Source of the DNA: Sipunculus nudus
Taxonomy: Eukaryota; Annelida; Sipuncula; Golfingiida; Sipunculidae
Length of the DNA stretch: 64,000 nt
Direction: 5' to 3'
Assembly: GCA_026874595.1 (NCBI GenBank)
Contig: CM049314.1
Location: 1,325,318 to 1,389,317, forward strand
Below the pieces are notes generated by a model. That model worked only from the letters and a program-made list of their open reading frames with translations. It was not told the DNA's origin and did no database searches. This document shows, one piece after another, positions 21,831 to 32,500 of the stretch; the stretch's first letter is position 1, and each line of letters opens with the position of its first letter. The translations under genes and the position numbers were made by a program.

Positions 21831-22520
21831 CAGAAATAATTAGGTTTTTTGTCGAAGTTCGTTGTTTCGTCTGTACACAAAGTTACTAAAACATGATTTT
21901 AATTTTTTTTAAAGTTGTGGAGGGATATGGTAACACCGAATAGACAACCAAACAAACTTTCTCGATCACCATGATATTTATGTTTAAAGGTATCTGTACC
22001 ATTTTGGGATCTATCGGAACCATTATCATTCACAAGAATATTAGAGGAAACATTAGTGTAAAGTGTCCGAATAAGGTGTAAGTTGACACTGCCTGCATTA
22101 CAGGTGTCGCCTTATGAGAGCCGTCTTTAATTTGGTGGGCACATTGTGACACACAATTCTCTCACCTTGGACTAATATTCTAGTGCTTATGACCCATTTA
22201 TTTAAAAAATAATATCAGGGTCCTGGAAATATTCCGATCCAGAATGATGACGGAAGTACGTATACCGTCTCTGTAAGATTTATTTCATTTAATTACTGTT
22301 GAGACTGTCAACAACGTTTTCACACCAATGTCTTACCCAGTTGCTGTAACTATTATAATATAGATTGCCTTTACCTATCTGAAAACACAAAAGCAATCAT
22401 AAATGTAATAGATTACTTTTAAAGGGAATTGTTTTTAAACTCGACCCAATAATGTGGACCCAACTCTCTTGCAACATTACCGATTTTTTGGTTATTATTA
22501 AAGGATTTATATACATACAC
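21831..22520. other. low-copy stretch, nothing recognised
   Basis: AT-rich sequence without tandem structure, long frames or recognisable element ends. Confidence 0.5.
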
Positions 22521-22521
22521 G

Positions 22522-22557
<36 letters not shown>
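22521..22557. repeat. compound (CA)n(AT)n microsatellite
   Basis: About seven CA repeats followed by about eleven AT repeats, 260 bp upstream of the candidate promoter. Confidence 0.9.
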
Positions 22558-22816
22558 AGTAGAAATGATCTGCTGGAATGCAGTATTTCCTCCGCGGTTT
22601 CCTCCGCACATTAATTTCCAGTGGTTCAGTTACAAAAAACCTACGTTACAGGCCAACAGAGACCCGCTGTTATTTTCAAACGTTGGGTCACCATCATTTT
22701 TCTCAATACTTTTCCTCTGGATAAACGAAAGAGAGCTAACGTTATATAACAACACTGGGCACTGTTTATTTCAAATGGTTGTGTTACAAATAACAATATT
22801 TTTGAATACTTTTTGT

Positions 22817-22887
22817 CCAATAGGCATTGGCTACGCCCCTGAAGGCAACCTCTATATATTTTCAACACAGTCGCCCTCTGCAGTTCA
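22817..22887 (+). promoter_or_regulatory. candidate TATA/CCAAT core promoter
   Basis: CCAAT (22817-22821) sits beside an inverted ATTGG (22826-22830). A TATATATT box (22853-22860) follows 32 bp after the CCAAT, and initiator-like sequences (GCAGTT and TTCAGAG around 22882-22887) lie 29-34 bp after the TATA start. This spacing is that of an animal polymerase II promoter. A start codon with a splice donor 65 bp later follows. The window is AT-rich, so a TATA match alone is weak; it is the ordered combination that supports the call. Confidence 0.35.
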
Positions 22888-22919
22888 GAGCGAAGGCTGT
22901 CAGCGGGAGTCCTGTCGAC

Positions 22920-22984
22920 ATGATGGAATCATTGATGACGCCCCCTTTAAAATCAGCTATCAAAGATGTAGCAAAAAGTTTTTA
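22920..22984 (+). CDS. candidate coding first exon (partial, unrecognised gene)
   Basis: ATG at 22920 (second ATG at 22923) in the context GTCGACATGATGG begins the peptide MMESLMTPPLKSAIKDVAKS plus Phe. At 22985 a consensus splice donor GTGAGT follows after TTTTA; without splicing the frame stops at TAG (22983-22985). The 5' leader would be about 35 bases from a TATA-driven start. I do not recognise the protein, and no second exon could be identified: downstream DNA goes into a satellite array from 23.2 kb. A competing 155-codon frame (22565-23032) covers the same bases in another phase, without recognisable motifs. If real, this is exon 1 of a gene extending beyond the arrays; it may equally be chance. 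Confidence 0.25.
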
Positions 22985-23194
22985 GTGAGTCGTCTTTGTT
23001 ATTTTCATAGTCATGGTTTATATGATCATTAAAATATTGCGTAAAAGCATGGGCAGCTGTATACGTGTCCACGGTAACAAATAATGTTTAGCTCATCTTG
23101 ACATAGGCAAACGGGGTGTTATGTAGGCAGGAACGTTTTATATAGCGCCAATTCTACGATAGTCGGACTCACAGCGCAGTAAAAACACACTTTT

Positions 23195-24535
23195 ACCCAC
23201 TCACAGAGCACCATTATAATCCTAACCCTTACCCTAACACTCACAGAGCACCATTATAACCCTAACCCTTACACTCACAGAGCACCATTATAACCCTAAC
23301 CCTAACCCTAACCTTACCCACTCACAGAGGACCATTATAACCCTAACCCTAACCTTACCCACTCACAGAGGACCATTATAACCCTAACCTTACCCACTCA
23401 CAGAGCACCATTATAACCCTAACCCTAACACTCACAGAGCACCATTATAACCCTAACCCTAACCTTACCCACTCACAGAGCACCATTATAACCCTAACCC
23501 TAACCTTACCAACTCACAGAGCACCATTATAACCCTAACCCTAACCTTACCAACTCACAGAGCACCATTATAACCCTAACCCTAACCTTACCAACTCACA
23601 GAGCACCATTATAACCCTAACCCTAACCTTACCAACTCACAGAGCACCATTATAACCCTAACCCTAACCTTACCAACTCACAGAGCACCATTATAACCCT
23701 AACCCTAACCTTACCAACTCACAGAGCACCATTATAACCCTAACCCTAACCTTACCAACTCACAGAGCACCATTATAACCCTAACCCTAACCTTACCAAC
23801 TCACAGAGCACCATTATAACCCTAACCCTAACCTTACCAACTCACAGAGCACCATTATAACCCTAACCCTAACCTTACCAACTCACAGAGCACCATTATA
23901 ACCCTAACCCTAACCTTACCAACTCACAGAGCACCATTATAACCCTAACCCTAACCTTACCAACTCACAGAGCACCATTATAACCCTAACCCTAACCTTA
24001 CCAACTCACAGAGCACCATTATAACCCTTACCCTAACCTTACCAACTCACAGAGCACCATTATAACCCTTACCCTAACCTTACCAACTCACAGAGCACCA
24101 TTATAACCCTAACCCTAACCTTACCAACTCACAGAGCTCCATTATAACCCTAACCCTAACCTTACCAACTCACAGAGCACCATTATAACCCTAACCCTAA
24201 CCTTACCAACTCACAGAGCACCATTATTACCCTAACCCTAACCTTACCAACTCACAGAGCACCATTATAACCCTAACCCTAACCTTACCAACTCACAGAG
24301 CACCATTATAACCCTAACCCTAACCTTACCAACTCACAGAGCACCATTTTAACCCTAACCCTAACCTTACCAACTCACAGAGCACCATTATAACCCTAAC
24401 CCTAACCTTACCAACTCACAGAGCACCATTATAACCCTAACCCTAACCTTACCAACTCACAGAGCACCATTATAACCCTAACCCTTACCCTAACACTCAC
24501 AGAGCACCATTATAACCCTAACCCTAACACTCACA
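23195..24535. repeat. 41-bp satellite containing telomere hexamers (CCCTAA)
   Basis: About 32 units, each CAACTCACAGAGCACCATTA followed by TAACCCTAACCCTAACCTTAC (last base dropped by some units). Spacing of 41 bp was checked at 23521 and 23562. Every unit carries two CCCTAA hexamers, the C-strand of the TTAGGG telomere repeat; 23293-23313 has three. The core (about 23470-24470) is almost uniform. At both edges (23220-23290, 23400-23450 and 24480-24535) units are shorter because the final CCTTACC is lost. This is interstitial telomere-like sequence in composite form, not a chromosome end, since other DNA continues on both sides. Confidence 0.95.
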
Positions 24536-25925
24536 TGAAAACCTTCTCCCTGTGCCTCTTTCTATAACGGAAAACAGCATCGTGTACATCTGAATAAGGG
24601 AAACCAGCATCGTTTGTCACTGAAAAAGGGAAACCAGCACCGTGTGTCACTGAACAGGTGAAACCGGCATCGTGTGTCACTGAAAAAGTGAAACCAGCAC
24701 CGTGTCTCTGAACAGGTGAAACCGGCATCGTGTGTCACTGAACAGGTGAAACCGGCATCGTGTCTCTGAACAGGTGAAACCGGCATCGTGTGTCACTGAA
24801 CAGGTGAAACCGGCATCGTGTGTCACTGAACAGGTGAAACCGGCATCGTGTGTCACTGAACAGGTGAAACCGGCATCGTGTGTCACTGAACAGGTGACAC
24901 CGGCATCGTGTGTCACTGAACAGGTGAAACCTGCATCGTGTCTCTGAACAGGTGAAACCGGCATCGTGTGTCACTGAACAGGTGAAACCGGCATCGTGTG
25001 TCACTGAACAGGTGAAACCGGCATCGTGTGTCACTGAACAGGTGAAACCGGCATCGTGTGTCACTGAACAGGTGACACCGGCATCGTGTGTCACTGAAAA
25101 AGTGAAACCAGCACCGTGTGTCACTGAACAGGTGACACCGGCATCGTGTGTCACTGAACAGGTGAAACTAGCATCGTGTGTCACTGAACAGGTGAAACCT
25201 GCATCGTGCCTCTGAACAGGTGAAACCGGCATCGTGTGTCACTGAACAGGTGAAACCTGCATCGTGTCTCTGAATAGGTGAAACCGGCATCGTGTGTCAC
25301 TGAACAGGTGAAACCGGCATCGTGTGTCACTGAACAGGTGAAACCGGCATCGTGTGTCACTGAACAGGTAAAACCGGCATCGTGTGTCACTGAACAAGTG
25401 AAACCGGCATCGTGTGTCACTGAATAAGGGAAACTAGCATCGTGTACAACTGAATAAGGGAAACCAGCATCGTTTGTCACTGAAAAAGGGAAACCAGCAC
25501 CGTGTGTCACTGAATAAGTGACACCAGCATCGTGTGTCACTGAAAAAGTGAAACCAGCACCGTGTGTCACTGAACAGGTGACACCGGCATCGTGTGTCAC
25601 TGAACAGGTGAAACCGGCATCGTGTGTCACTAAACAGGTGAAACCTGCATCGTGTCTCTGAACAGGTGAAACCGGCAACGTGTGTCACTGAACAGGTGAA
25701 ACCGGCATCGTGTGTCACTGAACAGGTGAAACCGGCATCGTGTGTCACTGAACAGGTGAAACCGGCGTCGTGTGTCACTGAACAGGTGACACCGGCATCG
25801 TGTGTCACTGAACAAGTGAAACCGGCATCGTGTGTCACTGAATAAGTGAAACCAGCATCAGGTATAAATGAATAAGTGAAACTAGCATCAGGTATAATTG
25901 AATAAGTGAAACCAGCACCTTCAAA
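24536..25925. repeat. 30-bp minisatellite array
   Basis: About 46 units of GAACAGGTGAAACCGGCATC plus GTGTGTCACT, with 28-bp variants ending GTGTCTCT. Edge units are diverged (GAATAAGGGAAACCAGCATC, then GAATAAGTGAAACTAGCATC). At 30 bp the unit is ten codons, so minus-strand frames up to 168 codons encode a decapeptide repeat (DAGFTCSVTH); these are by-products. It directly abuts the telomere-motif array. Confidence 0.95.
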
Positions 25926-26344
25926 TTTAAGTAATATCACCTGGTTTTAATCTTTCGATAATTTACTTTATGAAACTCTGCCAGTCTGTCACGTATTGGT
26001 TCATATAAAGCCGTTACCCGTACGCAGTTAATTTTTAAACGATGTGGCATCACATCGTTTCTGGCTTGAGACTACTAAAGAATTTTGATATCTTATAAGT
26101 GATGGCTCTGACTAAGACTGCTTTCTTCACACACGAGGGAGTTACTGCGCGGCCATTTTTTTTAGGTGTTGAGTGTTGAGGATTTTCTTGAGTGCGTTCG
26201 ACTCCCTGACATTGCTGAATGAAATCAGAGAAAATGTCGACGACACAGAGAACGGTCGACTTACAAGGCGGATTATTTTCTCAGTACTGCATGAGCAATA
26301 ATACAAGCATTATTTCTTTAAATTTAAATCATATATTTTCATAT
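25926..26344. other. low-copy stretch, nothing recognised
   Basis: Short spacer between the 30-bp array and the C-rich 21-bp repeat. A 104-codon frame (26219-26533) runs through the 21-bp repeat and is probably an effect of it. Confidence 0.5.
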
Positions 26345-26449
26345 CCCTCCCTCCCCGGTCTTAAACCCTCCCTCTCCGGTCTAAAACCATCCCTTCAAGG
26401 TCTTAAACCCTCCCTGCCCGGTCTTAATCCCGCCCTCCCCAGTTACCTG
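26345..26449. repeat. C-rich 21-bp tandem repeat, about 5 units
   Basis: Units at 26345, 26366, 26387, 26408 and 26429 follow CCCTCCCTCCCCGGTCTTAA plus A with decay to the right. The minus strand is dense in GGG runs, so intramolecular quadruplex formation is plausible. Confidence 0.9.
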
Positions 26450-26526
26450 CAAGTATGCAGTAATAGGGATAACTCAAAGGTCAGTTTTGGAGAAGAAAAA
26501 CACTCACATGGGCATGGCATAATCAT

Positions 26527-28500
26527 TTTTTAAAATAAATTTTATTGCGGGAAAAATCAATACACATTTCAATCATAATTGTATACAATCACATCAAATA
26601 CAATATACACAAAGCACATTGCCTAAATATTATTCCAACTATACATTTCAATCCTTGTAATTTGCACCAGCGGTATATACATACATTCTAGTGGACTGTA
26701 CAGAATGCTTTTTTCTTTCAATACTAAAACTACAATGGTACTGTATGTTATAATTTTTTACCTTTTTTCCCATTTTATCTAAATAGCAGTAATGTTATAT
26801 TTCTGTTTTGCCATTATATGTTCAATTTTATCTATATATTTCAATCTCCTTTAAAAAATCTGGCATTATATTGCTTGTGTTCTGATTATATTCCTTTCTA
26901 CTTTGATATACACACATTTTAAATGTAAGGAGCACCTGATTTATTGAAAGGTTATTCTTAATTCGAAACATCCTATACAGTTTTATGTGCAAGGTTAATG
27001 GCGACATTATCGCTCCATTTGATTTCATCCAATCTGCAATTCTAAAATACAGATTTTATTTTTGGAAAATTTATCAAAATGTGTTTTTTTTTTGTCTACT
27101 GTTCTATGAAGCAAAAAGAACTTTGGTAACTATCACCTAACTTCCATTTGTATAGTAAACTATTGGTTGGTAAATAGTTAAAGAGTATTTAAAATAAGAA
27201 TTCCCTTGAGTACATATTCAAATGAGATTTTTTGGATGGCTAGAAGTAACTCTCCCAGTTAATATTTTCATCCTGTATTGTATGTCCTAACTTTACCAAT
27301 GATGAGGATGCAGTGGATTTTTGTTCAACCAATATTATATATTGTATATTTGTAATACCCTTAGTTGTAATTATGATATGCTCCTCTGATATACCTATTA
27401 GATTCGATATCCTCGTCTCGCAATAATTTTAGCCAGTTACATGAGATTGCGACTAATACGGCTCTCCATATGAGATAAACTCCTGTTCTCATATCTGGAT
27501 ATTTTTAATCAATTCATACCATTTAAGCAATTTCCCTTCCTTTGATACAAAGTCTTTTACAAACCTGATTCCACATAAATCCAATATTTTGCAATACAAT
27601 GACTTTTCTTCCACTTTAACCCACCTTTTGTTCCAGTTTTACCTCATTTTTATGGTTTGTTCTTTGAGACAAATTGTGACCAATCTTCCAAACATTGTTT
27701 ATAAAAGCCTGATATCTTTGATGGTATTCTATGGTATTCCAAGTTTGAAGACACATTGGTAACACCACCAATTTTCTCAAGATAAAACATTGGTACTGCT
27801 TAGAATCAACCTTTAAATCCAAATTATTCTTTGAGTTTTTCAATCTGCTGGCTAAGTCTACAAAGTTTATACCACCTTTGTGGTATGGTCCTATCAGTGT
27901 ACTTTATCTGACCTTGGTTTTTTTTCCTCTCCATACAAAATGTTTCATCATTGTCGACATAACATCATCTAGGAATGACTGAGGTGGTACATGCATATTG
28001 CATACATTTATTACTTTGGATAAAGCTAATGTTCTACAATTTTAAATTGTTTTAACAAACAATGTTAAATTTCAGCCTTACCACAAAGTGAAGATTTTTT
28101 TTTCACTTATTCTCTCACATCATCAAAATGAAGTTTCCTACTGATATCTTTATCATACGAGTGCCAGATGCCAAGAGTTTGTATTGCTCCTTTTTTCATG
28201 TTAACTTATTTACATAAAACTGGCCATAGTGAACTATCTTTTACTTGCATCTAACCAAGCTGCCTCAGATTTAGTTTTAATTGACATGCGGGGAAGAAAA
28301 ATGTAAAAACCCCATTCTGATGAAAAAAAAATTAACTGCAAAACATGTCATTTTAAGTTCATATGCACCAACATGGACTCCTTAGATATTTTTATTTATA
28401 CGAACTTCATGTGTTAACATTTCCAAAACTAATATAAACAAATATGGGGATATTGGATCCACTTGTTTAGTACCCTTAAAATCAAAAAGAATGGTGCTGG
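26527..28500 (-). pseudogene. 5'-truncated, decayed LINE (L1/Tx1-like reverse transcriptase)
   Basis: Minus-strand translation with repeated frame changes gives VDPISPYLFILVLEML near 28410-28466, the reverse transcriptase motif usually containing GDPISP, here with Gly replaced by Val. The catalytic Asp-Asp motif expected downstream is destroyed (28329-28352). About 450 bp later come ALSKVINVCNMHVPPQSF (near 27970-28040), WRGKKTKV, and LIGPYHKGGINFVDLASRLK (27850-27898), the C-terminal region typical of L1/Tx1-like LINEs. A 75-codon frame (27616-27843) continues it. The 3' end at 26527 has AATAAA (minus strand, 26541-26546) and a short A-rich tail. Everything upstream of the palm motif is missing, a usual 5' truncation. 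No target-site duplication was found. Confidence 0.85.
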
Positions 28501-28501
28501 C

Positions 28502-28516
28502 GGGGGGGGGGGGGGG
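28502..28516. repeat. poly-G homopolymer (15 nt)
   Basis: Sits exactly at the truncated 5' border of the LINE. Confidence 0.95.
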
Positions 28517-29598
28517 CAACGGCTAAGCCTTCCCTTGCTACGAAGAAGAATTAAATATGCTTATATATAAAATGTCTGTCAGCTCAAACATTAGAATTGC
28601 TCAGTAAATACACTGAGTGTAAGATATGTTTTAAAGCAGAAAGTAGCAACTCATGAACATGATTAGGTTTGGGCGTATTACCACCAGTATTTAATGTGGA
28701 ATTCAAGAAACAATATGATTTTGTAGACAACACTGTAGCAGTTGGAAAAACGTTCTGTAGCATAAGCTTGAATTGATGAAGACCGATGCAACAAAAACCT
28801 GTTAAGTTGTGAAGTTTGAAGACAAACGTGGGTGCATTTGTTAAACAACTCTAAAATGTATCAAATGAGTTTTATCGGATATTGTAACATTCCCTTCTAA
28901 AACAAATATTATGGGCTCAGATGAACAACAACTTGGTATATTGATGTACGACAAACTTTTTGGGAACATATTGACCGATATATAACGTAGGTATGCTCCC
29001 AATTATAAAAGATGTCACAAAATAAACTTCGTCAGACTGAAATATAAAACTATGTAGGTAATCAAAATTAGTACATAAATAGACGAACACTGCTTTTATA
29101 GAGCTATATTTCCGGATACCACACAGTACAGAGTGCCCACGAGCTGATCCGTGAGAACTTTATATATTAAATGGTATAAGAGGGATTTCATTTAAAGATA
29201 TGTCTAGGGAATTAAGTTTATAAATATGTTGTCCTGCCAGCTGGGCTTGTAACTGTTAATTTCCACGAGGCCATTTCGTAATATACCTGACCTCTTCAAA
29301 TTATATAGAGTGAGAGAAATAAAGTATAACATTTTGAACCACACATCCGAACATGTAACTTTAAAATTCCACAAGACCCGATCAAAAGCAATCAAGGTTT
29401 GGCAGATGGAAAGGTGTTAATATCTAACCCTAAGTATGTCACCTGACGACAGTTATGACGACAGTGCAAATATTGCAAATCCTTTTTTCCTTTTTCCTGA
29501 CTCAGAAATTCTGCAAGTCACAGTCAAAGAGTTATCGTGAGTGCAAAGAGACCGTTCGCCAGACTCATCGATTTCATTCCCAGTCTTGCTAAGTCAAA
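28517..29598. other. low-copy stretch with one short coding-like frame
   Basis: AT-rich DNA between the LINE and the 22-bp array. Apart from the minus-strand frame at 28584-28763 nothing is recognised. Confidence 0.5.
28584..28763 (-). other. 59-codon open frame, unrecognised
   Basis: Starts MLQNVFPTATVLSTKSYC and ends LLSNSNV before TGA (28584-28586). The frame is open back to a TAG at 28851-28853 (88 codons). On the minus strand an AG preceded by ACAACTTAAC, at about 28805, could act as a splice acceptor. Composition is more protein-like than neighbouring frames, but an alternative frame is also open over half of it, so it may be chance or a fragment of a mobile element. No family is assigned. 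Confidence 0.2.
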
Positions 29599-32500
29599 AT
29601 GGCTCCCTGTCAGCCTCACACTGGCTTCCTGTCAGCCTCACACTGGCTCCCTGTCAGCCTCACACTGGCTCCCTGTCACTGTCACACTGGCTCCCTGTCA
29701 GCCTCACACTGGCTCCCTGTCAGCGTCATACTGGCTCCCTGTTAGCCTCACACTAACCCCCTGTCAGCCTCACACTGGCTCCCTGTCCGCCTCACACTGG
29801 CTCCCTGTCAGCCTCACACTGGGCCCCTGCCAGCCTCACACTGGCTCCCTGTCAGCCTCACACTGGGCCCCTTCCAGCCTAACTCTGGCTTCCTGTCAGC
29901 CTCACACTGACTCCCTGTCACTCTCACACTGGCTCCCTGTCAGCCTCACACTGGCTTCCTGTCAGCCTCACATTGGCTTCCTGTCAGCCTCACACTGGCT
30001 CCCTGTCACTCTCACACTGGCTCCGTGTCCGCCTCACACTGGCTCCCTATCAGCCTAACATTGGCTCCCTGTCACTCTCACACTGGCACCCTGTCAGCCC
30101 CACACACTGGCTCCCTGTCGCCTCACACTGGGCCCCTGCAAGCCTCACACTGGCTTCCTGTAAGCCTCACACTGGTCCCCTGTCAGCCTCACACTGGCTC
30201 CCTGTTAGTTTCACACTGGCTTCCTGTCAGCCTCATACTGACCCCCTGTCAGCCTTACACTGGCTTCCTGTCAGCTTCATACTGACCCCTGTCAGCCTTA
30301 CACTGGCTCCCTGTCCGCATCACACTGGCTCCCTGTCAGCCTCAAACTGGGCCCCTGCCAGCCTCACACTGGCTCCCTGTCAGCCTCACACTGGGCCCCT
30401 TCCAGCCTAACTCTGGCTTCCTGTCAGCCTCACACTGGCCCCCTGTCAGCCTCACACTGGCTCCCTGTCAGCTTCACACTGGCTCCCTGTCAGCTTCACA
30501 TTGGCTCCCTGTCAGCATCACACTGGATCCCTGTCAGCTTCACATTGGCTCCCTGTCAGCTTCACATTAGCTCCCTGTCAGCCTCACACTGGCTCCCTGT
30601 CCGCCTCACGCTGGCTCCCTGTCAGCCTCACACTGGATCCCTGTCAGCTTCACATTGGCTCCCTGTCAGCTTCACATTGGCTCCCTGTCCGCCTCACGCT
30701 GGCTCCCTGTCAGCCCCACACACTGGCTCCCCGTCAGCCTCACACTGGGCCCCTGCAAGTCTCACACTGGCTTCCTGTAAGCCTCACACTGGCTCCCTGT
30801 CAGCCTCACACTGGTTCCCTCTCAGCGTCACACTGGCTTCCTGTCAGCCACATACTGACCCCCTGTCAGCCTTACACTGGCTCCCTGTCCGCCTCACATT
30901 GGCTCCCTGTCAGCCTCACACTGGGCCCCTGCCAGCCTCATACTGGCTCCCTGTCAGCCTCACACTGGGCCCCTTCCAGCCTAACTCTGGCTTCCTGTCA
31001 GCCTCACACTGGCCCCCTGTCAGCCTCACACTGGCTCCCTGTCAGCTTAACACTGGCTCCCTGTCAGTTTCACATGGGCTCCCTGTCAGCATCACACTGG
31101 ATCCCTGTCAGCTTCACATTGGCTCCCTGTCAGCTTCACAGTAGCTCCCTGTCAGCCTCACACTGGCTCCCTGTCCGCCTCACGCTGGCTCCCTGTCAGC
31201 CTCACATTGGCTCCCTGTCACTCTCACACTGGAAACCTGTCAGCCTCACACTGGCCCCCAGTCAGCCTCACACTGGCCCCCTGTCAGCCTCACACTGGGC
31301 CCCTGCAAGCCTCACACTGGCTTCCTGTCAGCCTCACACTGGCTCCCTGTCAGCGTCACACTGGCTCCCTTTCCGCCTCACACTGACCCCAAGTCAGCCC
31401 CACACTGGCTCCCTGCCAACCTCACACTGGGCCCCTTCCAGCCTCACACTGGCTTTCTGTCAGCCTCCCACTGGCCCCCTGTCAGCCTCACACTGGCTCC
31501 CTGTCAGCTTCACACTGGCTCCCTGTCATCTTCACATTGGCTCCCTGTCAGCCTCACACTGGCTCCCTGTCAGCTTCACACTGGCTCCCTGTCAGCTTCT
31601 CATTGGCTCCCTGTCAGCCTCACACTGGCTCCCTGTCAGCTTCACATTGGCTCCCTGACACCCTCTCACTGGCTCCCTGTCAGCTTCACACTGGCCTCCC
31701 TGTCAGCTTCACACTGGCTCCCTGTCAGCTTCACATTGGCTCCCTGTCAGCTTCACACTGGCTCCCTGTCAGCTTCACATTGGCTCCCTGTCAGCCTCAC
31801 ACTGGCTCCCAGTCAGTCTCACACTGGCTCCCTGTCAGCCTCACACTGGCACCCTGTCAGCCTCACACTGGCTCCCTGTCAGCTTCACACTGGCTCCCTG
31901 TCAGTCTCACAGTGGCTCCCTGTCAGCTTCACACTGGCACCCTGTCAGCCTCACACTGGCTCCCAGTCAGTCTCACACTGGCTCCCTGTCAGCCTCACAC
32001 TGGCTCCCAGTCAGTCTCACACTGGCTCCCTGTCAGCCTCACACTGGGCCCCTTCCAGCCTCACACTGGCTTCCTGTCAGCCTCACACTGGTCGCCTTTC
32101 AGCCTCACACTAGCTCCCTGTCAGTTTCACACTGGCTCCCTGTCAGCCTCACACTGGCTCCCTATCAGCCTAACATTGGCTCCCTGTCACTCTCACACTG
32201 GCACCCTGTCAGCCTCACACTGGCCCCCTGTCAGCTTCACATTGGCTCCCTGTCAGCTTCACACTGTCTTCCTGTCAGCTTCACAGTGGCTCCCTGTCCG
32301 CCTCACACTGGTTCCCTGCCAGCCTCACACTGGCCCCCAGTCAGCCCCACACTGGCTCCCTGTCAGCCTCACACTGGGCCCCTGCCAGCCTCATACTGGC
32401 TCCCTGTCAGCCTCACACTGGGCCCCTTCCAGCCTAACTCTGGCTTCCTGTCAGCCTCACACTGGCCCCCTGTCAGCCTCACACTGGCTCCCTGTCAGCT

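Noticed and set aside
23195-24535. A true chromosome end (telomere)
   Set aside because: Hexamers are interspersed with a constant non-telomeric segment and other DNA continues for tens of kilobases on both sides.
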